Positions 1 through 8,647 of a stretch of DNA of 64,000 bases are shown here, in pieces; positions within the stretch are counted from its first letter, which is position 1, and every line of letters starts with the position of its first letter. The DNA is from Porphyrobacter sp. IPPAS B-1204 (GTDB lineage Bacteria > Pseudomonadota > Alphaproteobacteria > Sphingomonadales > Sphingomonadaceae): assembly GCA_003724185.1 (NCBI GenBank), contig RHGM01000003.1:744001-808000 (forward strand). Direction: 5' to 3'. The translations under genes and the position numbers were made by a program. The notes below the pieces were generated by a model that made no database searches, was not told the origin of the DNA, and was given only the letters and a program-made list of their open reading frames with translations.

Positions 1-398
1 GAATGGCGAACGCCGGTGCGGTGAATGACGATGGCGAACGCGGCTGCATCATCCTCACCGCCAGCGTGGCGGCGCAGGACGGGCAGATCGGGCAGGTCAT
101 CTATGGCAGTTGCAAGGCCGGGGTAAACGGGTTGGTGCTGCCGATGGCTCGCGATCTGATGGATATGGGCATCCGGGTGAATTCGGTCATGCCGGGCATC
201 TTCGCCACCCCGCTGATGCTGGGAATGAAGGACCGCAATCCGCCGATGTGGGCGCAATTGAACGCGTCCGTTCCCTTCCCCAAGCGCCTTGGCGAGCCGG
301 AGGAGTTTGCCAGCCTAGTGCTGGAAATCGCGCGCAACAGCTACATCAACGGTCACCAGTTCCGGCTGGACGGGGCGATCCGGATGCCGCCGAAGTAA
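1..398 (+). CDS. SDR-family oxidoreductase, C-terminal part (cut by window start)
   Basis: The first 398 bases carry the C-terminal part of a short-chain dehydrogenase/reductase; codons are in frame 3 and the true start lies before the window. The visible part holds the SDR catalytic set: a Ser about 13 residues before the YGSCK motif (Tyr and Lys four apart), followed by the NSVMPG segment and a C-terminal LDGAIRMPP tail. The N-terminal TGxxxGIG dinucleotide-binding motif is missing because of the truncation. The style of the C-terminal half suggests the 3-hydroxyacyl-CoA dehydrogenase type II subgroup, but the substrate cannot be read from the sequence. Confidence 0.85.
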   Translation, partial: MANAGAVNDDGERGCIILTASVAAQDGQIGQVIYGSCKAGVNGLVLPMARDLMDMGIRVNSVMPGIFATPLMLGMKDRNPPMWAQLNASVPFPKRLGEPEEFASLVLEIARNSYINGHQFRLDGAIRMPPK

Positions 399-623
399 CG
401 CCCCCACAAAATCATCAAATCTTCATAGGTTCTAATATTCAGGCCTCGTTATAAATAATTATTACGTAATTTGAATTTGTTTCCTCCCTGCAACACAGTT
501 GCAACAATAAGACTTTGGCCAAAGCATTACGAATTGTGCGATGCGGTACAGTTGTTATTGGGCTTTCTTGCTGCGAACGAAGCCCGTTCGAAACAAAAGA
601 AGGCACAGGCGCAGCACGCAGGC
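399..623. other. AT-rich intergenic region upstream of outer-membrane protein gene
   Basis: This stretch contains a markedly AT-rich block (about 415-480) in otherwise GC-rich DNA and a perfect 12-bp palindrome, CTTTGGCCAAAG, at 513-524. Both are plausible parts of the promoter/operator of the gene starting at 659. No coding sequence is convincing here; the frame that could extend the downstream gene upstream to 515 starts at a TTG and encodes no signal peptide. Confidence 0.4.
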
Positions 624-656
624 GGAACGGTCCCACCTCTCTATCAGGAGCGTTCC
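624..656 (+). promoter_or_regulatory. 5' UTR hairpin sequestering the ribosome binding site
   Basis: GGAACG at 624-629 pairs perfectly with CGTTCC at 651-656. An inner CTC (639-641) can pair with GAG (648-650), so the Shine-Dalgarno AGGAG (646-650) is enclosed in the stem-loop just before the ATG at 659. The same design occurs at 1901-1932. The structure is seen directly; a role as a translational switch or RNA thermometer is inference. Confidence 0.55.
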
Positions 657-658
657 AT

Positions 659-1609
659 ATGACAGTTCGTTTTGCTTGCGCCGTTTCGGCGCTGACCTTG
701 GCATCTGCCCTGTCGGCCCCGGCATTTGCGCAGGGTCCGGACAGTGTTGCGATCGATGCCGCGGCTATCACGATTGCCGTGCCCGCCGCCGAGAAGACCA
801 TCACTCTGGATGACAGCGCAGACTTCGATCTGGCCGCTGCCGCTCCGGCCCCGATCGCCGTGGGAACGGGCTCTGCCGAAATCGCCGTCGATGCTGCCGT
901 CATGGCCGCTGCTGCCGCCGCGCAGGGCAGCGAAACCGGCGGTCGTTCGGATTCCTTCACCGTCACGCTCAACCAGGATTCGTTCTTCGGCTTCTACCCC
1001 GCGTTCAACGGCCTGATCCCGGTCAGCGAGAATGTCGATTTCAGCTTCTACGGAATCCTCTGGACCACCGACGCTTTCGGCACGACCCTGGGTGCTGACC
1101 TGTGGACCGAATTCGGCGTTGGCGCCGCGATCTACAGCGGCGGATTCGTCATCAAGCCGCAGATCGGCCTCACCAACGGGGCATTGCTGTCGCGCGGCGT
1201 GCGCGGCGGCCCCAACGATACACCGACCAACACGGGCGGCAATTTCGCCGACGGCATCGTGCCGAGCCTGACCATCAACTATTCCGACGACACGTTCGAG
1301 GCGGAATATTACGGCGGCTACTACGCTGCGCTGCGCAACCGCAACGATGTCGGTTCGCTCGACTTCCTCCACACCTGGATCAACGCGGGCTACAAGTTCA
1401 GCGACAAGGTTTCGGCCGGGGCGCATTACGAACTGCTCAGCAACACCCGCACGCAGGGCGGCGGGACCGCACGGGTCTACCAGTGGGTCGGCCCCTACGT
1501 GCAGTTCAAGACCAGCAACGGCTTCTTCGCCCGCTTCACCGCCGGTGCCGATGTCGAAAGCGGGAACGACGGTGACTTCTACAAGCTGACCGCCGGCTTC
1601 ACGTTCTGA
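659..1609 (+). CDS. Putative outer-membrane beta-barrel protein
   Basis: A 316-residue protein beginning with a clear signal peptide (MTVRFACAV... with an AFAQ cleavage site near residue 24). An Ala/Val-rich spacer of roughly 80 residues follows, then a region of alternating aromatic and small residues typical of transmembrane beta strands, ending in the TAGFTF barrel terminus with a final Phe. I do not recognise a specific family; a porin-like outer-membrane role is inferred from composition. The start is ATG 659 because the signal peptide begins there and AGGAG lies 8 nt upstream. A perfect rho-independent terminator follows, so the gene is probably monocistronic. It shares its leader hairpin with the next gene although the mature proteins look unrelated. 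Confidence 0.7.
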   Translation: MTVRFACAVSALTLASALSAPAFAQGPDSVAIDAAAITIAVPAAEKTITLDDSADFDLAAAAPAPIAVGTGSAEIAVDAAVMAAAAAAQGSETGGRSDSFTVTLNQDSFFGFYPAFNGLIPVSENVDFSFYGILWTTDAFGTTLGADLWTEFGVGAAIYSGGFVIKPQIGLTNGALLSRGVRGGPNDTPTNTGGNFADGIVPSLTINYSDDTFEAEYYGGYYAALRNRNDVGSLDFLHTWINAGYKFSDKVSAGAHYELLSNTRTQGGGTARVYQWVGPYVQFKTSNGFFARFTAGADVESGNDGDFYKLTAGFTF

Positions 1610-1647
1610 TCGGCCCAGCAATCGGCCCGGGAAGGGTCACCATGACA

Positions 1648-1687
1648 AGAGGCGCTGCGACCACATCGGTCGCAGCGCCTCTTTTTT
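1648..1687 (+). terminator. Rho-independent terminator
   Basis: A perfect 15-bp stem (1648-1662 with 1668-1682) with a 5-nt loop is followed by a run of T residues ending at 1687. It ends transcription of the gene at 659-1609. Confidence 0.95.
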
Positions 1688-1785
1688 GTCGTCCGCACGC
1701 GCCAAGCCAGCATGTGCCTGCCATACTGCTAATATAAGAATCTTCGTATCTGCAAACTGTGGCAGGAATGACACGCAAGATGATA

Positions 1786-1807
1786 ATGTGAAACACGCCT
1801 TTCACAT
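1786..1807. promoter_or_regulatory. Perfect 8-bp inverted repeat, candidate operator
   Basis: ATGTGAAA (1786-1793) and TTTCACAT (1800-1807) form a perfect dyad with a 6-nt spacer in the region between the upstream terminator and the porin gene at 1935. No T-run follows, so it is not a terminator; a protein-binding site or leader structure is more likely. The half site resembles CRP/FNR-like TGTGA half-sites, but the spacing and partner regulator are unproven. Confidence 0.35.
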
Positions 1808-1900
1808 AAGCTTTGTGCGCGCCGGTCGCTTGGAGGAAGATGACCGCGGCGTGACGGGATCCCGATTCATCGGATAATAAATCCTGCACGCCGCGCAGGT

Positions 1901-1932
1901 GGAACGATCCAAACCTCTCTATGGAGCGTTCC
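1901..1932 (+). promoter_or_regulatory. 5' UTR hairpin sequestering the ribosome binding site (second copy)
   Basis: GGAACG at 1901-1906 pairs with CGTTCC at 1927-1932; an inner CTC (1917-1919) pairs with GAG (1924-1926), enclosing the GGAG ribosome binding site of the ATG at 1935. The loop shares the CCTCTCTAT sequence with the hairpin at 624-656. Between the two copies the outer stem and this loop segment are conserved while the flanking bases differ. Confidence 0.55.
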
Positions 1933-1934
1933 TT

Positions 1935-2897
1935 ATGTCCATTCGTTTTGCTTCGGCCGCATCGGCTGTCGCCCTCGCCGCCTGCTTCGCCGCTCCCGCT
2001 TTCGCGAGTGATGCCGACGCTGCGATCGCAGGCCCGGTCGAAGCCGTCGAAACCCCTCAGACCGAAACCGCCGTGACCGATGATGCCGCAGCCGTGATGC
2101 TGCGCGCAATCGAGCCGGTCGACCTCGCCACTGCCACCGGTCAGGAAGATGATACCCCTGCCATCACCGTGTCGGGTTCGGCCACCCTCACCTCCGACTA
2201 CCGCTTCCGCGGCGTGTCGCAGTCCGATGAAGGCATGGCCGTGCAGGGCGGCTTCACGGTCGCCCATTCGAGCGGCTTCTATGTGGGCACCTGGGGTTCC
2301 AACCTTTCGGGCTGGGGCACCTTCGGCGGCGCCAACATGGAGCTCGACATCTACGCCGGGTTCAAGTTCCCGGTCGGCGAAGGCACGCTGGATGCCGGGG
2401 TGACCTGGTTCATGTATCCCAGCGGGGCCGACACCACCGACTTTGCCGAGCTCTATGCCAAGCTTTCGGGCGCGGCTGGCCCGGTCTCGCTGACGGCAAC
2501 GGTCGCCTATGCGCCGCAGCAGGAAGCGCTGGGCAATGCCTTCCCCGTCGGCCGTCCGGCTGACCCGGGTGACAAGGAAGACAACCTCTACCTCGCTGCC
2601 GACGCGGTCTATGGCATCGCCGATACGCCGATCAGCCTGAAGGCGCACCTCGGCTATTCGGACGGCAACCCCGGCCTTGGCCCCAACGGCACCAGCATCG
2701 CACCGACCGGCACCTATTTCGATTGGCTGATCGGCGCGGACATCGTCCCGATTTCGGGCCTGACCCTGTCGGTCGCCTATGTCGATACCGACATCAGCGA
2801 AGCCGACGCCAACCGCATCCGCCCGAACTTCGCCACGCTGGCGGGCAATTCGATCTCGGACGCGACCGTGGTGTTCTCGGTCACCGCATCGTTCTGA
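1935..2897 (+). CDS. TorF-family putative porin
   Basis: A 320-residue protein with a signal peptide (MSIRFASAAS... AFAS) and, after an acidic spacer, the region TSDYRFRGVSQSDEG followed by GSNLSGW and ELDIYAGF segments. This is the pattern I know for the conserved gcw_chp/TorF-like putative porins of Proteobacteria (TIGR02001 as I recall). The protein ends in VTASF, a typical barrel-terminal Phe. Start ATG 1935 is chosen for its signal peptide and the GGAG just upstream; the longer frame at 1899 would add 12 uncharged-start residues. It is flanked by terminators, so it is probably a single-gene unit. The transported substrate is unknown. Confidence 0.8.
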   Translation: MSIRFASAASAVALAACFAAPAFASDADAAIAGPVEAVETPQTETAVTDDAAAVMLRAIEPVDLATATGQEDDTPAITVSGSATLTSDYRFRGVSQSDEGMAVQGGFTVAHSSGFYVGTWGSNLSGWGTFGGANMELDIYAGFKFPVGEGTLDAGVTWFMYPSGADTTDFAELYAKLSGAAGPVSLTATVAYAPQQEALGNAFPVGRPADPGDKEDNLYLAADAVYGIADTPISLKAHLGYSDGNPGLGPNGTSIAPTGTYFDWLIGADIVPISGLTLSVAYVDTDISEADANRIRPNFATLAGNSISDATVVFSVTASF

Positions 2898-2916
2898 TCA
2901 TCTGAGCTTTGCAGGA

Positions 2917-2950
2917 GGGGGCGCTCCGCCATCAGGCGGGGCGCCCCTTT
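2917..2950 (+). terminator. Rho-independent terminator
   Basis: A GC-rich stem (2918-2930 with 2935-2947, one G-T pair) with an ATCA loop is followed by TTT and a T-rich stretch. It ends the porin transcript. Confidence 0.85.
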
Positions 2951-3032
2951 ACTTTGCGCTGTCCCTTGCCGATAGGTTGCATGCCAAGACCCGATAACGG
3001 GCGCCCGGAACGGACAGGCGAGAGGAACGATC

Positions 3033-5309
3033 ATGCGGACGGCTTTACTGGCGGCGACAGCCGCAGCGCTTGTGGCGGCACCTTCAGCCGAGGCGCTTGC
3101 GGGCAAGCGTTACGAAGCGACCATCACCCGCACCACCTATGGCATCCCGCATATCGAGGCCCGCGACTGGCGCGGCGTCGGATATGGCGTCGCCTATGCC
3201 TATGCCGAGGACAATCTGTGCCTGCTGGCCGAGGAACTGGCCACGGTGGCAGGGGAACGATCGCTGCATTTCGGGCCGGAGGCCAAGGCGGTGCTGGGCT
3301 TCGAGGAGGTCGATAACCTCTCTTCCGACACCTTCTTCCGCGCGATCATCGATCTGCCTGCCTTGCGGGAAAGTGCCAAGACTCTGCCTGCGAGGGTGCA
3401 AGGCCTGCTCGATGGTTATGTCGCGGGCTATAACCGCTTTCTGAAAGACGCTGGCGCGGATGGCATCCCCGCCGAATGCCGCGGCAAGGCGTGGGTGCGG
3501 CCGATCACGGCCGACGACATGCTGCGCCTCAACGAAAAGCAGATGCTGCTGGCAAGCTCGCTGAACCTTGCGCCCGCCATCGCCAACGCCGCCCCTCCCG
3601 GCGCCCCCGCGCCCAAGGTTGCGATCAATATGCCCAAGCCGGACGAGCTGGGCATGGGCAGCAATGGCTGGGCGTTCGGCGCGGATACCACCACTGACGG
3701 ACGCGGGCTGGTGATCGGCAATCCGCACTTCCCGTGGAAAGGCCCCAGCCGCTTCTGGCAGATGCACGTCAAGGGGCCGGAGGGTTACGAGGTGATGGGC
3801 GTGGGCCTTGCCGGCACGCCGCTGCCGACGCTCGGCTTCAACAAGGATGTCGCCTGGACGCACACCGTCACCGAAGCGCGGCATTTCACGCTCTACCAGC
3901 TGACGCTCGATCCGGCAGATCCCACCCGCTACATGGTGGACGGGACAAGCGTGCCGATGACGACCCAGACCGTCACCGTGCCGATGCCCGAAGGCACGCC
4001 AGCCGTGTCGCGTACATTGTACAGCACCCGCTTTGGTCCGGTGTTCATCATCCCGCGCATGGGCGTCACCTGGAGCGCGGCCAGCGCCTTCGCGCTCAAG
4101 GACGCCAACCGCGGCAACCAGCGCGGGATCGAAACCTGGCTGCGCATCGGCGAAGCGAAAAGCGTCGGCGAGGTGCAGCAGGCGGTTAGCGAGACGCTGG
4201 GCATTCCGTGGGTCAACACCATCGCGGCGGATCGCCACGGCGACGCGCTCCACGCCGATGTGACGGCGGTGCCGAATGTCTCGGGGGAGTTGATCAAGGC
4301 CTGTTCGCCGCCGATTGCCGGGCTGTTCACCGAATTTGCGGTGCTGCTCGATGGCGCACGCGCAGCCTGTGATTGGGAGGTTGCTGCAGGCACCCCGGCC
4401 CCCGGGCTGATGCCAGCCAGCGATCAGGCGGCAACGGTCACGCGCAGCTGGCTCACCAATTCGAACGACAGTTACTGGATCAGCAACCCGGCGATGCCGC
4501 ACCGCCAATTGTCGCCGATCCTTGGCAAATATGCCACGGCGCGGAGCCTGCGCACCCGGTCGAACTTCACCGAAACCGCCGCGATGCTGGCGGGCGGCAA
4601 GGTCGATCATCTCCGTGCGCAGGCGTTGGCGTTTGGCAACAAGAGCCTTGCGGCGGACATCACGGCGGACAAGATCGGGGCGCTGTGCGCCGCTGCCTCT
4701 GCCCCGTCCGAAGCGGTCGTGCGCGGCTGTCTGGCCTTGGCGGGCTGGGATCGCCGGTTTGAGGCGACCAGCCGCGGCGCGGCGCTGTTCCGCGCCTTCT
4801 GGCCCAAGGCAGCCAAGCTTCCCGGCCTCTGGGCGGTGCCCTTCGATCCGGCCGATCCGGTCAACACGCCCCGCGATCTCGTCACTGACGGGGACAAGGG
4901 CGACAAGCTGCTCGCCGCTCTGGGCGAAGCCGTCGCCGAACTCGACGCGGCGAACATCGGGCCGGGTACGCCTTGGGGCGAGGTGCAGCACGTGATGGCG
5001 GGCAATGAGGCCATCCCGATTCACGGCGGCCCCGGCACGCTGGGCATCCTCAACATGCAGGAATCCGTGGCCACCCCCAATGGCCTCACCCCGCGCCACG
5101 GGACGAGCTATATCCAGATCGTCGGCTTCGATGATGCCGGCCCGGTGGCCGATGCGATCCTCAGCTACAGCCAGTCCACCAACCCCGCCTCTCCCCACGC
5201 CGCCGACCAGACCCGCGCCTATGCCGAAAAGCGTTGGCACCGCCTGCCGTGGCACGCTGCGGAAATCGCCAAGGCTGCACTGGGCAAGCCCAAGCGGATC
5301 GCAGAATAA
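3033..5309 (+). CDS. Penicillin-acylase-family N-terminal nucleophile hydrolase
   Basis: A 758-residue exported precursor with a signal peptide (about residues 1-24). Family knowledge: these Ntn hydrolases self-cleave before a Ser that becomes the N-terminal nucleophile of the beta subunit and hydrolyse amide bonds of acyl-amino compounds. In the sequence, the GMGSNGWAFG motif places the nucleophile at Ser210, the alpha part starts TRTTYGIPHI, and the Asn-rich NSNDSYW near residue 476 supplies the conserved oxyanion Asn. The size and GSNGW motif are closer to AHL/aculeacin acylases (PvdQ/Aac type) than to penicillin G acylase, so acyl-homoserine-lactone acylase is a reasonable guess. The ATG has GAGAGGAAC upstream. 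An FAD oxidase and a patatin lipoprotein follow on the same strand. Confidence 0.85.
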   Translation: MRTALLAATAAALVAAPSAEALAGKRYEATITRTTYGIPHIEARDWRGVGYGVAYAYAEDNLCLLAEELATVAGERSLHFGPEAKAVLGFEEVDNLSSDTFFRAIIDLPALRESAKTLPARVQGLLDGYVAGYNRFLKDAGADGIPAECRGKAWVRPITADDMLRLNEKQMLLASSLNLAPAIANAAPPGAPAPKVAINMPKPDELGMGSNGWAFGADTTTDGRGLVIGNPHFPWKGPSRFWQMHVKGPEGYEVMGVGLAGTPLPTLGFNKDVAWTHTVTEARHFTLYQLTLDPADPTRYMVDGTSVPMTTQTVTVPMPEGTPAVSRTLYSTRFGPVFIIPRMGVTWSAASAFALKDANRGNQRGIETWLRIGEAKSVGEVQQAVSETLGIPWVNTIAADRHGDALHADVTAVPNVSGELIKACSPPIAGLFTEFAVLLDGARAACDWEVAAGTPAPGLMPASDQAATVTRSWLTNSNDSYWISNPAMPHRQLSPILGKYATARSLRTRSNFTETAAMLAGGKVDHLRAQALAFGNKSLAADITADKIGALCAAASAPSEAVVRGCLALAGWDRRFEATSRGAALFRAFWPKAAKLPGLWAVPFDPADPVNTPRDLVTDGDKGDKLLAALGEAVAELDAANIGPGTPWGEVQHVMAGNEAIPIHGGPGTLGILNMQESVATPNGLTPRHGTSYIQIVGFDDAGPVADAILSYSQSTNPASPHAADQTRAYAEKRWHRLPWHAAEIAKAALGKPKRIAE

Positions 5310-5417
5310 AAAGCCCGGCCTCGCGCCTGGATTGCGCAAAGGCCATTGCTTTCAACGTTCAGCGTGGCACTTTCGGGCCCGGGCGGCGATGCATTTGCCG
5401 AATTGGGGGGACTACCG

Positions 5418-7130
5418 ATGCCGAGCATCTCGGAAAACATGATGGGTCTGTGGCGCAATTATCACCTGACCCAGCAGGGCCGATATGTCCCGGTGCTTAC
5501 GACCGATCCCGATTACGCGCGCGTGCTGGCGCAGGGCAAATATCCCGATGGCTCCGTGCGCGATACGGCGAGCATCAATTGCAGCGATCTGGCCGGGGAG
5601 CCCGGCCCCGCCATGTTCGCCGCAACCGCGAGGGAACTGCAGTGCTATATCGCAGGGGTGCTGACCCCGCCGCGCCTGCTGGTGCCCAAACGCAAGGCGG
5701 TGGACCTTGTCCCGATTGGCCGGGGCTGGAGCTTTTCGGCGCTGGTCGGCGCGGTTGACACGCAGATCGATCTGTCCGGCCTGTCCGGCTTTGCTCTGGC
5801 GCGCACTTGGCACATGGCGGCCAAGCCCGCTGTCCCCGCCCGCCGCACCGCCTTCGTGCTCGGCGGCACACGGCTGCGCGAATTGCTGGGCTGGGCGCAG
5901 CGCAGGCACAAGCTGTCGATCAAGACATCCGGCACGCATCTGGGGCTGACAGTGGCCGGCGCGATTGCCACGGCCAGCCACGGATCGCGGCTTGGCTTTG
6001 GCGGGATGCAGGATCTTGTCACCGGGCTGCATCTGGTGACCGGGCCGAACCAGTCGGTGTGGATCGAGCGCAAGTCCCGTCCGGTGCTGAACGATGAAAT
6101 CATCGCCAGCTTCACCAACCAGCCCCCGATCCGCGATGATGCCGTGTTTGACGATGCGCTGGTGCATCTGGGCGGCATGGGGATCGTCAACGGCGTGACG
6201 ATGGAGCTGAACCGCGACGTCGGCTATGCGCTCAGCATCAAGCGCGAACTGATCGACACCGCCTGGCTGGCCGATGTCGCGGCGGGCCGCTGGACCCGCA
6301 TTGCGCGCAGGCTTGGCCAAAGCGGCAAGCCGGTGTTCTATGAACTCACCATCGATCCGATGAACTGGGATGGCAACCGGGCGGTGCACACGCTGTATCT
6401 GCCCGGCCAGAAGGATGGCTTCATGCCCGATCCCCCGGTATCGCCGCGCGGCTTTGCCGATCTTTCGGGGACGATGATCTCTTCCTTCATCGCGGCGAAG
6501 GAAAAACGGGGCTTCCCCGGCGCCTTCAACCTCTACACCGAGGAACTGGAGCGGACCCCCAATTACACCAACCCGCCGCGCAACGCCCCCTGGAACCGGC
6601 TGCACCTTGACGAGATCACCGGAGGCTATCCCGGCGCGCTTTACAACGCCTCCTATGCGGTGAAGCGCGAAGAGGTGGCGGACATCATCCCGCTGATCTG
6701 CGAGGCGGTGAAGGATCTGGTTCCGACCTTTGTGTTCACCCTGCGGTTCGTGTCCAACCCGGGCGGGACGCTCGCCTTCACCCGCTTTGCCGAAACCTGC
6801 GTGATCGAGATCGACGGCTTTTCGCGCAACGCGCCGGGCTTCCCTCCCGATTTCGGCAATGTGATCGCCGAAGGCGCGGCGCGGATAAGGGCGTGTCTCG
6901 ACGGCAGGTTCGATTACTCCATGCACTGGGGCAAGCTGGGCAATCTCGACGGGGACAAGGTCTGGGCCGATTTCGGCGCGCCGGGCACACCGGGTTCGCG
7001 GATCGATCGCTGGCGGGCAACCCGTGCACGGCTGCTTGATCCGGCCTTTGCCAAGGTGCTGTGGAACAAGGCGCTGATCGATTATCGCCTGCTGGAACGT
7101 CCAGCGGCAGCGGCTGAAGGGGAGGCCTGA
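5418..7130 (+). CDS. FAD-linked oxidase of the VAO/PCMH family
   Basis: About 570 residues. The N-terminal part carries the vanillyl-alcohol-oxidase type FAD domain: PIGRGWSFS, then the GTHLGLTVAGAIATASHGS stretch that lines the FAD pyrophosphate in this family, and GGMGIVNGVTMEL. The second half is the substrate cap and resembles cholesterol-oxidase/lactone-oxidase like members, with a closing LLDPAFAKVLWNKALIDYR segment. I chose ATG 5418 (behind a G-run) over the TTG at 5346, because the extra 24 residues have no family features. Its stop is 2 nt before the patatin gene, with which it is surely cotranscribed. The substrate is not evident. Confidence 0.8.
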   Translation: MPSISENMMGLWRNYHLTQQGRYVPVLTTDPDYARVLAQGKYPDGSVRDTASINCSDLAGEPGPAMFAATARELQCYIAGVLTPPRLLVPKRKAVDLVPIGRGWSFSALVGAVDTQIDLSGLSGFALARTWHMAAKPAVPARRTAFVLGGTRLRELLGWAQRRHKLSIKTSGTHLGLTVAGAIATASHGSRLGFGGMQDLVTGLHLVTGPNQSVWIERKSRPVLNDEIIASFTNQPPIRDDAVFDDALVHLGGMGIVNGVTMELNRDVGYALSIKRELIDTAWLADVAAGRWTRIARRLGQSGKPVFYELTIDPMNWDGNRAVHTLYLPGQKDGFMPDPPVSPRGFADLSGTMISSFIAAKEKRGFPGAFNLYTEELERTPNYTNPPRNAPWNRLHLDEITGGYPGALYNASYAVKREEVADIIPLICEAVKDLVPTFVFTLRFVSNPGGTLAFTRFAETCVIEIDGFSRNAPGFPPDFGNVIAEGAARIRACLDGRFDYSMHWGKLGNLDGDKVWADFGAPGTPGSRIDRWRATRARLLDPAFAKVLWNKALIDYRLLERPAAAAEGEA

Positions 7131-7132
7131 CC

Positions 7133-8584
7133 ATGCGCAATGCACTCGCCCTTCTGATCGGAGGCCTGTCCCTCGCCGGTTGCGCAACACCGATGAATGT
7201 CGATTGCAGCCCGTTCCGCACCGATTACGCCAAAGCCGTGCCGCGTTCGGCGACGTTTGCGGCCATTCAGACTGACGTTCTGCCGCCGGGCGACGGTGCC
7301 AAAAGCGCTGCCGAAATCGAAGCGGACACCGCCGCAGCCTATGCCAATCTGGTCGGGCTGACCCTGTCCGATATGCCCGGACTGAAGCAATCGGGCGGCG
7401 GCGCGGTGCTGGCGCTTTCGGGCGGCGGGCAGTGGGGCGCATTCGGGGCGGGCTATCTGAAACAGCTGGACAGCAAGAACGAATTGCCCCGTTTCCGGAT
7501 GGTGACCGGCGTCAGCACCGGGGCATTGCAGGCGCTGTTCGTGGGGGCTGCGCAGGCTCCCGGGCAGGATTCCGGCAAGGTGCTTGGCGATCTGGTGACC
7601 GAATACACCATTCAGGACGAAGACGATGTCGTTCACCGCGGCGGCTATATCGGGGCGGTGGTCAGGGGATCGGTGGCCAAGCTTGATCCGCTGCGAATGA
7701 AGATCGAAAAGGCCCTTTGCAGCGAGGTGCCGGTGAGCCCGCAGACCGCAGAAGATTGCCCCTTGATCAAGGCTTTGGGCACTGAAGGCGCGCCGGTTGT
7801 CCTGCTAGGCTTTGTCGAAGCCGGTTCGGGCGAAATGCAGGCGGTCAATGTCAGCGCCATCGCGCGGGCCGCCGTCAGCCCCGAGGCCGAGGCCAAGCTT
7901 ACCATGACTGAGGCGCAGCAATGCATCACCGGCGGCGCGCTGGCGTCGGTGGCGATGCCGTTCTTCTACCAGCAGGTGCAGGTCACCTCGGACGATCCCG
8001 ACCCGGCCAAGCCCGGCAAGGCCGATCCCGAGGATGCAAAGGTCACCTATTACGATGGCGGCGTGCGCCAATCGATGTTCCTGTTTGAATCGATTGATGC
8101 CCTCGCTCGGGCCGAGGCAAAGCTGGCGCAGGCGTCAGGGGCAGCCGCCGCTGATCCGGCCCGGCAGGTCTACATGATCCGCAACGGGCCGACCGTCGCC
8201 AAGGTGGACGAAAAGGCGGATGGCACACGCGGCGCCATCCCCACAGCCCAGCGCGGCTACAGCCTGATCGTCAACCAGTCCGAAGTGACCGCCATCGAAG
8301 CGATCCGGCTGCGCGATGACACAGCCGAAATGCGCGTGGTCACGGCGGACGGGTACGACCAGAAGTTCAGCGACCCACGGTCGCAAACGGGCGGCTCCCT
8401 GATCTGCAAGAAGCAGGAGGAGGATGCCATGTTCGAACCTGGTTTCATGGACTGCCTGCAAGCCTTCGGGCGTCACAAGGCCAAGGAAGGCTACGGGGGA
8501 AGGCCGGGCGGCTGGATCCTCCTCACCCCGCAATCGTCAGGAACGACGCCGGAAACGGGCCGCGCTGACCCATTGGTGAATTGA
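7133..8584 (+). CDS. Patatin-like phospholipase lipoprotein
   Basis: A 483-residue lipoprotein: signal peptide with lipobox LAGC, lipidated Cys17. The patatin fold signature is complete: an oxyanion-hole loop SGGGQWGAFGAG, the nucleophile elbow GVSTG with Ser128, and the catalytic Asp308 in YYDGGVRQ. Patatins hydrolyse acyl esters of phospholipids or other lipids with a Ser-Asp dyad. As a lipoprotein it should face the periplasm or the outer membrane. A strong GGGGAGG site lies 7-8 nt before the ATG and overlaps the end of the FAD oxidase gene, indicating coupling. Confidence 0.9.
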   Translation: MRNALALLIGGLSLAGCATPMNVDCSPFRTDYAKAVPRSATFAAIQTDVLPPGDGAKSAAEIEADTAAAYANLVGLTLSDMPGLKQSGGGAVLALSGGGQWGAFGAGYLKQLDSKNELPRFRMVTGVSTGALQALFVGAAQAPGQDSGKVLGDLVTEYTIQDEDDVVHRGGYIGAVVRGSVAKLDPLRMKIEKALCSEVPVSPQTAEDCPLIKALGTEGAPVVLLGFVEAGSGEMQAVNVSAIARAAVSPEAEAKLTMTEAQQCITGGALASVAMPFFYQQVQVTSDDPDPAKPGKADPEDAKVTYYDGGVRQSMFLFESIDALARAEAKLAQASGAAAADPARQVYMIRNGPTVAKVDEKADGTRGAIPTAQRGYSLIVNQSEVTAIEAIRLRDDTAEMRVVTADGYDQKFSDPRSQTGGSLICKKQEEDAMFEPGFMDCLQAFGRHKAKEGYGGRPGGWILLTPQSSGTTPETGRADPLVN

Positions 8585-8647
8585 GCCCAATATCTGAGAA
8601 CAAAGTGCAGATCGAGGCCGCAACGGACCGACGGGGGGCCGCATCGG

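Noticed and set aside
3084..5339. Long antisense open frame opposite the acylase gene
   Set aside because: High-GC DNA opens antisense frames; the translation is Arg/His/Gly-rich with no motif, while the plus strand holds all the Ntn-hydrolase motifs. The same holds for the long antisense frames opposite the FAD oxidase, TonB receptors and dikinase.
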